A DNA stretch of 64,000 nucleotides from Paenibacillus sp. AN1007 (GCF_040702995.1 NZ_CP159992.1:4961501-5025500); one strand, 5' to 3'. Positions 9,072 through 18,142 are shown, numbered from the stretch's first letter. Made by a program: numbers and translations. Notes: generated by a model from the sequence alone, not told the origin.

Positions 9072-9098
9072 GGCACTCCCTCTACGAAGGTGGGTGCC
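9072..9098 (+). terminator. Probable terminator
   Basis: A stem of GGCAC(T)CCC with GGGTGCC and an 11-base loop lies just after the stop at 9062. The T-tail is weak. Confidence 0.5.
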
Positions 9099-9257
9099 TT
9101 AACTTGGTTCTAAGACAGTAACCGTCTCTGCCTTTGCTCCGCAATATAAGCCTATTTCAGATCGCATTACTGAAAATAAAAATCATAAATTTAGGAACTT
9201 ATGTTCTTATATCTAGAAAATGAGGTATACTAGAGAATATACATAAGGAGGCAGACC

Positions 9258-10346
9258 ATGGAACTGTTCAAAGACAAGTACACACCGGCTCTCATTGATC
9301 GGACGGGAGATCTGCTGCGTCAATTTTATCCTCAGCTGCAGAGTGGACAATTTCGGGAGTTGGTTTTCGCTGAAGGCTGGGAGGCACTGGAGTTCAAAGC
9401 AAGGATTCGCCGTATTACGGAAGCTTTGACCCAGGTGCTGCCGACCGATTACGAAGAAGCATTACATATTATTGAGCAGGCAGCTCCCCAGCTGCGTGGG
9501 GTTGAGTATCTTTTTGTGCCGGACTTCGTCGAATTGAACGGACTCGCACCAGATCAATACGAGCTGTCCATGAAGTATCTTGCGGTATTTACACCTTATT
9601 CAAGTTCCGAGTTCGCGGTGCGTCCGTTTATTCAGCGATATCCGCTTGAAACGATGAAACGGTTGATGGCATGGACCGAAAGCAGCAGTGAGCATATTCG
9701 CAGGCTTGCCAGCGAAGGCAGCCGCCCCCGTTTGCCATGGGGAGCCAAGCTTGGGGAATTTATCGATGATCCGACACCAGTACTCCCGATTCTGCATGCC
9801 CTCAGGCAGGACGAGTCCCTCTATGTACGAAAAAGTGTAGCGAATCACCTGAACGATATTTCCAAAGATCATCCTGACCTTGTACTGGATTTAGCCCAGT
9901 CTTGGCACGGCAAGCATCCCCATACCGATTGGATTATCCGCCATGCAAGCCGTTCGCTGCTCAAAAAAGGACACCCCGCTGCCCTGAGTCTGTTCGGCTA
10001 CCACAAGCAGGAGGCCGTTCATATCGAAAACCTGAAGCTTGAACGGGATCAGATTGCTGCAGGTGAGGATCTTTATTTTTCATTCGATGTGGTCAATACA
10101 AGCGGCGCTTCGCAAAGGCTGAGGATTGAATATGAGATTGGTTATATGAAAGCTAACGGCAGACAAGCACCTAAACGATTCAAATGCTCTGACAAAATGT
10201 ATGGTGAAGGCCGCAGTGTGATTAATACAAAACAATCATTCAAATTCATTACGACACGTAAATATTACGCGGGTCTGCATACACTTACAATCGTTCTCAA
10301 CGGACAGGAGACAGAAACTGTTTCGTTCATACTTGAGGTAGGCTAA
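9258..10346 (+). CDS. alkC: AlkC-type DNA alkylation repair glycosylase with Ig-like C-terminus
   Basis: This is a HEAT-like-repeat DNA glycosylase that removes alkylated bases such as 3-methylcytosine and 3-methyladenine without flipping the base. The family signature is present: RRLASEGSRPRLPWGAKL near residue 150 and YVRKSVANHLNDISKDHPD near 195, followed by WIIRHASRSLLKKGHP. After about residue 250 the helical repeats end. A beta-rich segment follows (ENLKLERDQIAAGEDLYFSF to the end), matching the immunoglobulin-like tail found in the AlkC-beta subgroup. A strong AAGGAGG precedes the ATG by 8 bases. It appears monocistronic. Confidence 0.88.
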   Translation: MELFKDKYTPALIDRTGDLLRQFYPQLQSGQFRELVFAEGWEALEFKARIRRITEALTQVLPTDYEEALHIIEQAAPQLRGVEYLFVPDFVELNGLAPDQYELSMKYLAVFTPYSSSEFAVRPFIQRYPLETMKRLMAWTESSSEHIRRLASEGSRPRLPWGAKLGEFIDDPTPVLPILHALRQDESLYVRKSVANHLNDISKDHPDLVLDLAQSWHGKHPHTDWIIRHASRSLLKKGHPAALSLFGYHKQEAVHIENLKLERDQIAAGEDLYFSFDVVNTSGASQRLRIEYEIGYMKANGRQAPKRFKCSDKMYGEGRSVINTKQSFKFITTRKYYAGLHTLTIVLNGQETETVSFILEVG

Positions 10347-10384
10347 AGCTTTGATTCCTGGATGTCATTTAACTCTGTATTAGC

Positions 10385-10430
10385 TGTGCACAAGTTTACA
10401 AGAGCGAATGACTTATGCACATGTGGATAG
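10385..10430. promoter_or_regulatory. DnaA-box-like sites downstream of corA
   Basis: The sequence TTATGCACA at 10413-10421 matches the DnaA-box consensus TTATNCACA exactly. It directly abuts TGTGGATAG (10422-10430), a one-mismatch box on the other strand. A third site, TGTGCACAA, lies at 10385-10393. See also the cluster at 11717-11876. Confidence 0.45.
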
Positions 10431-10581
10431 AAAAACGAAACAAAGAGATGTCCGTCCGCTCAGAGGGACAGTTCATCATAAGCAGACACCAAAGGCCGCC
10501 AGGCAGCATTCCTTCGAGCAGATGGATATCGTTTGCCCGAAAGTTCGCCAAGCGGCCTATTATTTCATCAACCATCCCTAT

Positions 10582-11541
10582 CTACTTAAACCAGCCGCGC
10601 TTCACAAACCAAGCCACCATGCAGCCGCCCAGTACAAACATCAACAGCAGCACAGCACCATAGCCATATTTCCATTGAAGCTCCGGCATATGAGCGAAGT
10701 TCATTCCGTAGATACCCGCAATTAAAGTCAGCGGCATAAATACCGTCGTTATTACGGTCAGCGTCTTCATAATCTGGTTCATCCGATTCGAATTCAGTGA
10801 TATATAGCTATCGCGCAGGTCCGCCGTCATCTCCCGATCAGCTTCGATCATATCCGTCAGTTTGAGCAGATGATCATAAATATCCGTAAAATAAGCGGTA
10901 TGTTCCCCCGTTCGCTGTACATGCTGTGAATTAATCACCCGATAGAGGAGATCACGCATCGGAACGACAGTGCGTCTGAGCTTCAGCAGTCGACTGCGCA
11001 GGTCAAACACCTGATTCATCAACTCTTCCACAGACTCCTGTCCTCCTCGGTTCTCCAGTTCAGCCAGCTCGTCTTCAATAGCAAACAGCGATGGAAAATA
11101 ATGATCGACCAGTTTGTCCATCACGGTATACGCCGCCGCGACCGGACCTCTAGCCCAGATGGTACGTTCATGGGCATGTTTCAGCAGTCGGTCCCAGGCT
11201 TCATCGATCTCCTCCAGTCTCCCATGATGAAAGGACACCAGAAAGTTCGGCCCCAGGAAAAGATCTACCTCCTCCGCCTCCAGCGTAGTCGGATTCAGCG
11301 CATGTAATACAAGGAACTGTAAATTCTCATAATAATCCAGTTTGGGACGCTGCAGGACATGCAGACAATCTTCAATGGCAAGCGGGTGAAAATGAAAATA
11401 TGTATCCAGCAGCCGGCTTTCTTCCTCTGTTGGCTGGTTGAAATCTGCCCACACCCAGGCATAATCATTCAAATCCAGCTCCTCAAGCGGCATGTTAACG
11501 GTGACTTGATGATCCCGTGTAATTGCAAGTGTACGAATCAT
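10582..11541 (-). CDS. corA: CorA-family magnesium/divalent cation transporter
   Basis: This is an inner-membrane channel for Mg2+ (possibly Co2+ or Ni2+), expected to work as a pentamer. A long soluble N-terminal domain covers residues 1-250. The signature IAGIYGMNF with the invariant GMN filter sits at the end of the first membrane helix (LTVITTVFMPLTLIAG), and a second helix (YGAVLLLMFVLGGCMVAWF) ends in a basic tail. The length of 319 residues is normal. It is transcribed leftward on its own, separated from pit by that gene's terminator. No Mg2+ riboswitch was recognised upstream. Confidence 0.93.
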   Translation of the reverse strand: MIRTLAITRDHQVTVNMPLEELDLNDYAWVWADFNQPTEEESRLLDTYFHFHPLAIEDCLHVLQRPKLDYYENLQFLVLHALNPTTLEAEEVDLFLGPNFLVSFHHGRLEEIDEAWDRLLKHAHERTIWARGPVAAAYTVMDKLVDHYFPSLFAIEDELAELENRGGQESVEELMNQVFDLRSRLLKLRRTVVPMRDLLYRVINSQHVQRTGEHTAYFTDIYDHLLKLTDMIEADREMTADLRDSYISLNSNRMNQIMKTLTVITTVFMPLTLIAGIYGMNFAHMPELQWKYGYGAVLLLMFVLGGCMVAWFVKRGWFK

Positions 11542-11680
11542 GGATTAGACCACGTCCTTGTCTCTTGTCGATGTTCTTCCTTTATTATTATACAACGCCG
11601 TACGCAGCACATCTTCCTTCATGCAGCGTTACTCCCGATCCTTTCACTTACAGCATACACGCCAGTTCGTATGTAACAAC

Positions 11681-11704
11681 AAAAAAAGCCAACCCGGTTG
11701 GCTT
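11681..11704 (-). terminator. Terminator of the DUF47-pit unit
   Basis: A 9-bp stem (AAGCCAACC, one-base loop, GGTTGGCTT) is followed on the minus strand by seven T. It lies about 230 bases after the pit stop codon. Confidence 0.75.
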
Positions 11705-11716
11705 CTCTCATTTCCC

Positions 11717-11876
11717 CTATCCACAGTTCCCTGTATCCACAGGAAGGTTTCTTTTGGTTTATCATTCCACGGATGGCTATCCACATATCCAGCCTGTCCA
11801 CACCTTCGTGCACAGGCATTTCCTCAACTCATTGTATAATTATCCACATATCCCGATATTCACATCGTTATAAACA
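11717..11876 (+). promoter_or_regulatory. Cluster of DnaA-box-like 9-mers
   Basis: A perfect DnaA box, TTATCCACA, is at 11840-11848. One-mismatch boxes CTATCCACA (11717-11725 and 11777-11785), GTATCCACA (11733-11741), ATATTCACA (11856-11864) and TTATAAACA (11868-11876) all point the same way. Weaker CTGTCCACA (11794) and TCGTGCACA (11806) lie between. Clusters like this titrate DnaA or mediate its regulation in Bacillus. The cluster lies in the untranslated segment between the pit stop and its terminator. Confidence 0.55.
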
Positions 11877-11934
11877 GGTTCGCGCCCCATCTCGTTATCC
11901 GATCGACGTGCCGAGCATTTCTGTTGATAACCGT

Positions 11935-12924
11935 CTAAAAAATAATCCAGTACAGCAGACCAGCAAGTGCTCCCGTAATAGGAATCGTAATAAACCACGT
12001 AATAATGATGCGTCCAGCCAGTCCCCATTTTACAGCTGAGAATCGTTTCGCTGAACCTACACCCAGAATCGCGGATGTAATTGCGTGTGTCGTACTTACC
12101 GGAAGGTGCAGCAGTGTTGCTGAGAAAATAACGGAAGCAGCAGATAAATCGGCCGCAAAACCGTTAATCGGTTCGATTTTGAAAATTTTAGTCCCCATCG
12201 TTTTGATGATTTTCCATCCACCAACCGATGTCCCCAGGGCCATTGCTGTCGCTGCAGAAATTTTAACCCACAGCGGTACTTCCAGATGATCCTGTACCTT
12301 GGCTGCCACAAGTGCAAAAGTGATAATCCCCATCGCTTTTTGCGCATCGTTGGTACCATGAGTGAATGCCTGCAGAGCAGCCGTAAAAATCTGTACTGTA
12401 CGAAAGCCTTTATTCACATTGTGTGGACTTCGTTTAGCAAACACATATTTGAGAATCGTCATCACGATATAACCTATTGCAAAAGCAATCAGAGGTGATA
12501 ACAGCAAACCTGCGACGATATCGATGAATCCAGTCCATTTCACTTTGTCCGAGCCGGCTCCAACGAGCACAGCACCAGCGAGGGCTCCGATCAATGCATG
12601 TGAAGAAGATGAAGGAATTCCAAACCACCAGGTGACCAAATTCCAGATAATCGCGGCAATCAAGGTGACGATGACGACCTCGATCCCGTTATCCAACTTG
12701 GTGGGGTCCGTCACACTCCCCCCAATCGTCTTTGCAACACCTGTAAACATCATCGCACCGACAAAGTTCATCACAGCCGCCAAAATAATCGCGCGGCGCG
12801 GCGTTAGTGCACGTGTAGATACCGATGTTGCAATGGCATTAGCCGTGTCGTGGAACCCGTTGATGAAGTCAAACGCCAGTGCAAGGAAGACGACTATACC
12901 TAATACCCAAATCGTTGTTTCCAT
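11935..12924 (-). CDS. pit: PiT-family low-affinity inorganic phosphate transporter
   Basis: This integral membrane permease couples phosphate uptake to protons or cations. It has about ten hydrophobic segments and the two inverted PiT signatures: near the start GFHDTANAIATSVSTRAL and in the second half FTHGTNDAQKAMGIIT, with SSSHALIGALAG and VSTTHAITSAILGVG as the paired loops. The length of 329 residues matches short PiT proteins. It follows the DUF47 gene by 14 bases, the usual pairing for this family. Confidence 0.93.
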   Translation of the reverse strand: METTIWVLGIVVFLALAFDFINGFHDTANAIATSVSTRALTPRRAIILAAVMNFVGAMMFTGVAKTIGGSVTDPTKLDNGIEVVIVTLIAAIIWNLVTWWFGIPSSSSHALIGALAGAVLVGAGSDKVKWTGFIDIVAGLLLSPLIAFAIGYIVMTILKYVFAKRSPHNVNKGFRTVQIFTAALQAFTHGTNDAQKAMGIITFALVAAKVQDHLEVPLWVKISAATAMALGTSVGGWKIIKTMGTKIFKIEPINGFAADLSAASVIFSATLLHLPVSTTHAITSAILGVGSAKRFSAVKWGLAGRIIITWFITIPITGALAGLLYWIIF

Positions 12925-12938
12925 TATTCTCTGGCTCC

Positions 12939-13556
12939 TTAAGAATTACGCATGATGATGGATTCAAGAACGTTCGCTACATGCTCGCAAGCATCCGTTG
13001 TTGTTTCAAGGCGTTCGTATATTTCTTTACGCTTGATCAATTCAATCGGATCGGACACAGTAGCGAAGAGATTCTTGATACAGTTACGCAATACTTCGTC
13101 GCCTTGGTTTTCCAAATCATTCAAACGAATCGTATATTCACGAATCGCCAGCAATTTTTTCTGGGACAGTAAATGAATCGCCTTCTGAATTTCGTAAGCC
13201 GATTCGCGCAAAATCTCTGCAAATTGAACGATATATTCGTCCGGTTCAACCAATTGGTACATATAGAAACGGGAAGCCGTTGCTTCGATTCCGTCCAATA
13301 CGTCATCAAGAGTCGTTGTCAGTTCCATAATATCATCGCGTTCGATCGGCGTGATAAATGTTTTGTTGAGTTCTGTAATGATCGTGTGCACGTAGTCATC
13401 ACACTGAGACTCGTACTTCTTCATTTCATTAGCAAAAAGAGTTACATCCTGAAGGTTGGAAACATGCTGGGAGAAATAATCTGCCGCCTGAACAACCGTA
13501 TCTGCCATGCTCTCCAGTGTTTCAAAAAATATGTCCTTCTTCTTCTTAATCTTCAT
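12939..13556 (-). CDS. DUF47 (PhoU-like) partner of the phosphate permease
   Basis: An all-helical, 205-residue PhoU-related protein (YkaA family) that is typically encoded with PiT transporters and modulates them. Conserved helices include DDIMELTTTLDDVLDGIEATASR and a C-terminal RLETTTDACEHVANVL (the first quoted as DDIMELTTTLDDVLDG). I start at ATG 13556 (MKIKKKKDIFFETLE), since GAGGGG lies 8 bases upstream. An upstream in-frame extension to 13631 overlaps the promoter and is unlikely. It is the first gene of the unit with pit. Confidence 0.88.
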   Translation of the reverse strand: MKIKKKKDIFFETLESMADTVVQAADYFSQHVSNLQDVTLFANEMKKYESQCDDYVHTIITELNKTFITPIERDDIMELTTTLDDVLDGIEATASRFYMYQLVEPDEYIVQFAEILRESAYEIQKAIHLLSQKKLLAIREYTIRLNDLENQGDEVLRNCIKNLFATVSDPIELIKRKEIYERLETTTDACEHVANVLESIIMRNS

Positions 13557-13624
13557 AGCTCTATCCCCTCTTCGAGAAATTGCGCCGATAACCGATGAAA
13601 CATGAAATGACAACCTTTGATATC

Positions 13625-13653
13625 TTATCATATTTGTTTCATGGTTTGTACAA
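13625..13653 (-). promoter_or_regulatory. Putative sigma-A promoter of the DUF47-pit unit
   Basis: Reading leftward, TTGTAC (13648-13653) and TGATAA (13625-13630) are separated by 17 bases, about 70 bases before the start codon. No convincing Pho box was seen. The rest of the gap to 13919 holds nothing I can name. Confidence 0.45.
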
Positions 13654-13919
13654 AACCTGCGATCCTTTTTTATATTCTTCTCATATAAACCTGAAATGAA
13701 TCTTAATTATTTGGAATTATGGCAAAATCAGACTCTGATTTTACACTGCGTTTACAAAACTCCTGGAAAACTGTTCCGGAGACCAGCTTTTATTTTCAAA
13801 ACAAGCATATCTATTCAGATAGAAGTCTTCATTAAGCGACACCTTTTTCACTGTTTTCTTCATTCCTAGAACTGTATTCTGCTGGTGTGAAATCCAACAA
13901 ATGATTTGCATGCTTTCTC

Positions 13920-14990
13920 TTATGACTTAGTCAGTGTCACATGATCAGAAAAATTCGGATGGTTCGGTACGATGTTAATAAAGGTTTTACCCGGTATAAG
14001 ATTGACTTCCTGCCCATCATGAAGGAAACGAATAATATCCCCTTCTTTTTTAACCCACTGCCCGCGAATCATTTTGCCCTTCTGAAACAGCATCGCGTCA
14101 CCGCCCTCATCAACGTTCACGGACAATCTGCCCACATCGTCGAGCACCTTATGATCAGCTCCGGCTGCAATGATATTCGATGCTCCAAGCTGAATGCCGT
14201 TATTTTTGTCCTCATCTGGCTTCCCGTTCACCATTCTCATATATCGTCCGCTAACTTCATCATATTCATACGTAACTTTATAACTATTTAATAAATAATG
14301 GATATCCAATTGCTTTACAGTCTCCCCTGCGGCTGCTGATCCTTCTTCATCATACTTGTACACAGGAGACTGAAATTCGTGGCTGAACCCTTTCTTCTCT
14401 GCACCTTCTCTTAGCTTGTCCACAGAGGTATACAAATTGTGCGGTGCTTTTCGGTCTTTGGAACGCCAGAAGTAAGGCCCGCCATTCGAAATTTCATCCA
14501 TATGCTGTTTCCGCTGTTTTTGCAAAATCGAATAGGCTTCCGGGCTGCCTCCGGCATGAACAAGCACCCCGTCATAACTCTCGCCGAGTTCAATAAGATA
14601 TGGGCGAATGCTGCGTACGGGACCAACTGTCTCTGCTCCGCCTTCACTCTGGAAAATGGCAATGAAACGGGTGATGCCGCCTTCAGCGAGCACTTCAATG
14701 ATAATGTCCGCTGCGCTCATTCCCGATTGAGGACGTGCTGCTGGCGCATTGTTAATCATCACCGCCAGCGGTCGCTGTGCAGCAGCTTTCTCAACGGCCA
14801 GTCCCGTGAAAGGAGCTCTAAAGCCAGAATCAACAGGTTCCTCCACCGCTTTCTCTTCCTGAATCGGAGCCGGCGCTGGCTCGGGTTGGGGGATTTGCGC
14901 AGTCTCCTTACTCTGGCAAGCAGCAAGACTCAAGGCAAGAAGGCAGATGGATAATGCCGATACGGTTTTGTTCCAAGAAAACGACTTCAA
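13920..14990 (-). CDS. yerB: YerB-like lipoprotein, DUF3048
   Basis: An exported lipoprotein of the DUF3048 family; the molecular function is unknown. I start at TTG 14990, which has AGGAGG 7 bases upstream. This gives a classical lipoprotein signal ending in the lipobox LSLAAC (Cys25). A Pro/Glu-rich linker follows, then the conserved core LAVMINNAPAARPQSG, TRFIAIFQS, GPVRSIRPYLIEL and VHAGGSPEAY, and the C-terminal domain with DIHYLLNSYKVTYEYD. A frame upstream to 15092 has no good ribosome site. Confidence 0.85.
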   Translation of the reverse strand: MKSFSWNKTVSALSICLLALSLAACQSKETAQIPQPEPAPAPIQEEKAVEEPVDSGFRAPFTGLAVEKAAAQRPLAVMINNAPAARPQSGMSAADIIIEVLAEGGITRFIAIFQSEGGAETVGPVRSIRPYLIELGESYDGVLVHAGGSPEAYSILQKQRKQHMDEISNGGPYFWRSKDRKAPHNLYTSVDKLREGAEKKGFSHEFQSPVYKYDEEGSAAAGETVKQLDIHYLLNSYKVTYEYDEVSGRYMRMVNGKPDEDKNNGIQLGASNIIAAGADHKVLDDVGRLSVNVDEGGDAMLFQKGKMIRGQWVKKEGDIIRFLHDGQEVNLIPGKTFINIVPNHPNFSDHVTLTKS

Positions 14991-15219
14991 TATAGAACCT
15001 CCTGAATGATTTGGCTGAATCGCTCTTTGCGCAGCATGTGATATTCCTCTCATGCAGACAACCATCTCACGTATTTCCTTCCATTTAATCACAACGCTTC
15101 CGTTTTGTCTGCGCCCTGTAAACCTTGTCCCAGCTCAAAAATCGATTTTGAATCACGAAATGAGCAGATAAATGTGTCCTAAATGTGAACTCCTCAAACC
15201 TTACTTAAAATTTGAACTA

Positions 15220-15265
15220 GTTTGTGATTTTAATCACAAACAAAAACACTGCAGGACTATACAAT
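15220..15265 (+). promoter_or_regulatory. Fnr/Rex-like palindrome and promoter of the doxX gene
   Basis: The palindrome TTGTGATTTTAATCACAA (15222-15239) fits TGTGA-N6-TCACA, the Fnr/CRP-type site, and its perfect arms extend one more base pair or two each side. A TACAAT box at 15260-15265 would place the start of transcription near 15272. The palindrome centre is then at about -41.5, the position of class II activators such as Fnr. Rex is an alternative reader of the same half-sites. Confidence 0.65.
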
Positions 15266-15335
15266 AAAGACATCAAAGGTGATCACTTAGAAAAACAAAA
15301 ACAACACACTAGATTCCATAAGAGGAGTGGTTTAT

Positions 15336-15875
15336 ATGTTCAGCTTCAACCAATGGCTTAGAGAAAACAAAGTGGCAATGTGGATTTTAACAGTACTTCG
15401 GGTGTATATCGGTTATGACTGGATGACTCACGGATGGAGCAAATTGACCGGCGGATTCCAAGCTGGCGGGTTCCTCGCTGGAGCACTTGAAAAAGCAACA
15501 GGCGATCATCCAGCCGTGCAGGCTTGGTGGGCAACTTTCCTTGAAAAATTCGCAATTCCGAATGCCGGACTGTTCGACTTCGTCATTCCGCTCGGTGAAT
15601 TCCTGGTAGGTTTGGGACTCATCCTCGGATGCTTCACAACACTTGCGGCGCTGATGGCAATGGTCATGAACTTCGCGTTCCTCTTCTCGGGTACAGTGAG
15701 CACGAACGCTCAACTGGTAGTGATGGAAATCTTCATCGTCGTAGCTGGTGCAAATGCTGGTAAAATCGGTCTGGATCACTGGGTGCTGCCTTACCTTCAC
15801 GGACTTTTCAAAAAAGACAGAACGATGCAGCCTACAAATACACCAACCATCACACCAACGAAAAAAACGGCTTAA
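15336..15875 (+). CDS. DoxX-family membrane protein
   Basis: A 179-residue integral membrane protein of the DoxX/thiosulfate:quinone oxidoreductase small-subunit superfamily, with about four helices: WILTVLRVYIGYDWMTHGW, FDFVIPLGEFLVGLGLILG, TLAALMAMVMNFAFLFSG and LVVMEIFIVVAGANAG. The conserved R and GW near the first helix and the GE in the second are present. The start is ATG 15336, 8 bases after AGGAG. Relatives in Bacillota act in redox or thiol stress; the substrate is unknown. The upstream palindrome suggests oxygen or NADH control. Confidence 0.85.
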   Translation: MFSFNQWLRENKVAMWILTVLRVYIGYDWMTHGWSKLTGGFQAGGFLAGALEKATGDHPAVQAWWATFLEKFAIPNAGLFDFVIPLGEFLVGLGLILGCFTTLAALMAMVMNFAFLFSGTVSTNAQLVVMEIFIVVAGANAGKIGLDHWVLPYLHGLFKKDRTMQPTNTPTITPTKKTA

Positions 15876-15897
15876 TCGCTAAAACATAAGAAATGCG

Positions 15898-15930
15898 GCC
15901 CTGCTTCCTCCCCTTGAAGCAGGGCTTTTT
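15898..15930 (+). terminator. Terminator of the doxX gene
   Basis: A perfect 10-bp stem (GCCCTGCTTC with GAAGCAGGGC) and an 8-base loop are followed by five T. Confidence 0.9.
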
Positions 15931-16029
15931 AACGGCCTGCTTTCCATCGCCAGCTGCCTCTCACTTGCTCACCTGTGGAATCCCATATTATGATGGAGTT
16001 AAAGTTTATCATCGTAAAGGAGTATTCCT

Positions 16030-16242
16030 ATGCCCATTCAGCGCCGTCTTGAAACTGACGCCGATTTTCAGGAAGCCATGACCTTAAAACATAAAATCCG
16101 CGTATTTAAAGATAACCACCAGATCGACTCTGGAGGTGTTATTATCCGATTCGATGAGAAAACCGTTGTTGTTCAGTCCAGCGTAAGCGAACTAGCCTAC
16201 CACTCGCGTGCAGCTTGTGAGCTTTTTGAAATTCGAAAATAG
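16030..16242 (+). CDS. Small conserved hypothetical protein
   Basis: A 70-residue soluble protein with AAAGGAG 8 bases before the ATG and a strong terminator after it. The sequence (MPIQRRLETDADFQEAMTLK at the start, then alternating beta-like segments such as GGVIIRFDEKTVVVQS) suggests a small alpha/beta fold. No family is recognised. It lies alone between two terminators. Confidence 0.7.
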   Translation: MPIQRRLETDADFQEAMTLKHKIRVFKDNHQIDSGGVIIRFDEKTVVVQSSVSELAYHSRAACELFEIRK

Positions 16243-16317
16243 TCTTATGCTGTACTGGAGGCGAAACTTCATATACAGAAGCGTGTGATACCTCTTGGAC
16301 GCGTTATTCCCGAACAC

Positions 16318-16361
16318 AAAAAAGGTTCCTGCAGTCAGCCAGCTGACAGCAGGAACCTTTT
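16318..16361. terminator. Strong bidirectional terminator
   Basis: Arms AAAAGGTTCCTGC and GCAGGAACCTTTT enclose a second small stem (GTCAGC/GCTGAC). It serves the small gene on its left and the dioxygenase on its right. Confidence 0.88.
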
Positions 16362-16412
16362 GCTTGTTTATATTCAACGATATTGATCTATTCTGTTCTC
16401 ATCTGCTCCAAG

Positions 16413-17198
16413 TTATATGCTGTCACCAAACTGCCAGCAATTCAAACTTAATGTGCCGCAGGCATACGATTGAAATAATCGCTTCGCGGTGCGAGACATA
16501 TCTGCTGTGCCCATGGCGTAGAACAATGGGGCAAGATGTTCCATGCCGTATGACGGAACTGCCGTCCGAGCATGAGGGGCTTTTTTTTCATACAGAAACA
16601 ATTCTCTGGTATTCCACTGCTGCAGACGCTCAGCGAGCCAGTCATCAAATTCTACGGCCCAATCCTGCGGCTCATCATCTTGTGCAAGCATTCTGAGGTT
16701 ATGCACCGTCCCGCCACTACCGATCATGAGTACATTATCATGCCTGAGCTGTTCCAGCATACGCCCAATATCATACTGCTCTTGCGGTGAACGCAGCGAG
16801 TCTACCGATACGGCAATAACCGGAATGTTCGCTTCAGGATACATATGCAGCAGCGGCACCCATACGGCATGATCCAGCCCGCGTCCTCGAACAGGTCGAT
16901 GTGACAAGTTGCTGCGCGAGAATAACGCACAGATCTCATCCGCAATCTCGGTCTGCCCAGCCGCAGGGTACTGTATGTTATACATCGCCGGAGGGTATCC
17001 ATAAAAATCATGCAGGGTCTGATGGGATTCATCCATCGTCACCGAAGGCTCGGGAGAATCCCAGTGTGCGGTGAATACAACGATGGCCTTTGGAGCCGGC
17101 AGCCTGTCTCCAAGCTTGTTCAAAAATTGAGTGTAGTCACTGCTCTCCAACGCCAGAGTGGGAGAACCATGCGCAATGAATAGTGCAGGTAATGTCAT
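16413..17198 (-). CDS. DODA-type extradiol aromatic ring-opening dioxygenase
   Basis: A metal-dependent (LigB-superfamily) dioxygenase related to 4,5-DOPA dioxygenase and YgiD. Metal ligands are in the expected places: H10 in LFIAHGSP, the His of VFTAHWDSPEP, RGLDHAVWVPL near the middle and the C-terminal GMEHLAPLFYAMG. Length (261 residues) fits the family. I start at ATG 17198, which has GGAGG 9 bases upstream, rather than at the TTG three codons earlier. The substrate is not evident; family members act on catechols, and no pathway genes are nearby. Confidence 0.9.
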   Translation of the reverse strand: MTLPALFIAHGSPTLALESSDYTQFLNKLGDRLPAPKAIVVFTAHWDSPEPSVTMDESHQTLHDFYGYPPAMYNIQYPAAGQTEIADEICALFSRSNLSHRPVRGRGLDHAVWVPLLHMYPEANIPVIAVSVDSLRSPQEQYDIGRMLEQLRHDNVLMIGSGGTVHNLRMLAQDDEPQDWAVEFDDWLAERLQQWNTRELFLYEKKAPHARTAVPSYGMEHLAPLFYAMGTADMSRTAKRLFQSYACGTLSLNCWQFGDSI

Positions 17199-17311
17199 TG
17201 CTGCCAACCTCCAGACACGGATAGGATGCTTACCCCTCTATTTTACCCCGAAGAAGCCGCTTTTCCAAGTTAATACCCGTGACTTTTGAATTATGACGTT
17301 CGGCTTATCCC

Positions 17312-18142
17312 TTAGATCATCCAGTGCTGCCAGTTCTCTTCAATCTTCTGACGCTCTCCGAGCCATTCTCTCGTACGTGTAATCAGTTGTTCACGCTCTT
17401 TACCGGATGAGAAGGTATGGTTGCCCTGGAAAATGATTTCCTTGTCGCAGCGCCCTTCCTGACGCATCCAGAACACTTTCTGATAGAGAAAGGCATAGTC
17501 TACAGGGATGACCTCATCTGAAGTACCGTGTACAACCAGCACATCCCCGTTAAACTTCACCGCTTCCTGAAACGGTTGATGCTCTGCAAGTGACTCGAAA
17601 AATTTAGGTGTGAATTTATACCCCAGATAATCGGCAGTCCCTGTTCTTACCCCCTCGTCATACACGTCCCGCCCTGTAATCTTCACAATATCATTGAACG
17701 GGTAACCAACAGCCGACCACATGACCAGATTTTTAACCCGTTTGTCTCGTACAGCGGTTAACAGCGCAACCGCTCCGCCCAAGCTGTGTCCAATCAAAGT
17801 CACACGTGTAGGGTCGACATCGCTGCAGTTCACAGCATAATCGAGCACAGAACGCGTCTGCTGTACCATAGACTCCAGCCCTTCCGCTCCGTATTCACCG
17901 CTGCTCTCTCCGCAGCCGATGTAATCGAAACGCAGCACCAGATAACCGTCTTCCGCTAGTTCACGAGCTGTCTTCACAAATAATCGATCCACGCCAATCC
18001 GGCTTCCCACAAAGCCATGGCAGATGACAGCCAAGGGGACGCGCTGCTGGCGTGTCTCCTCTTTGATATCATGTACAACCGGATAGTGAATCGTTGCGGT
18101 TAACTCCTCTTCTCCGTGACGGATGCTGATCTGACGTTCCAT
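17312..18142 (-). CDS. Alpha/beta hydrolase
   Basis: A 276-residue cytoplasmic serine hydrolase. The nucleophile elbow GHSLGG lies near residue 142, the acid is probably in VVHGTSDEVIP, and the catalytic His is in QGNHTFSSGKE. The early CHGFVGSRIG forms the oxyanion region and RFDYIGCGESSGEYG is typical of the family. Relatives include feruloyl-esterase-like and dipeptidyl-peptidase-like hydrolases; the substrate cannot be told. AAAGGGG lies upstream of the ATG. Confidence 0.85.
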   Translation of the reverse strand: MERQISIRHGEEELTATIHYPVVHDIKEETRQQRVPLAVICHGFVGSRIGVDRLFVKTARELAEDGYLVLRFDYIGCGESSGEYGAEGLESMVQQTRSVLDYAVNCSDVDPTRVTLIGHSLGGAVALLTAVRDKRVKNLVMWSAVGYPFNDIVKITGRDVYDEGVRTGTADYLGYKFTPKFFESLAEHQPFQEAVKFNGDVLVVHGTSDEVIPVDYAFLYQKVFWMRQEGRCDKEIIFQGNHTFSSGKEREQLITRTREWLGERQKIEENWQHWMI

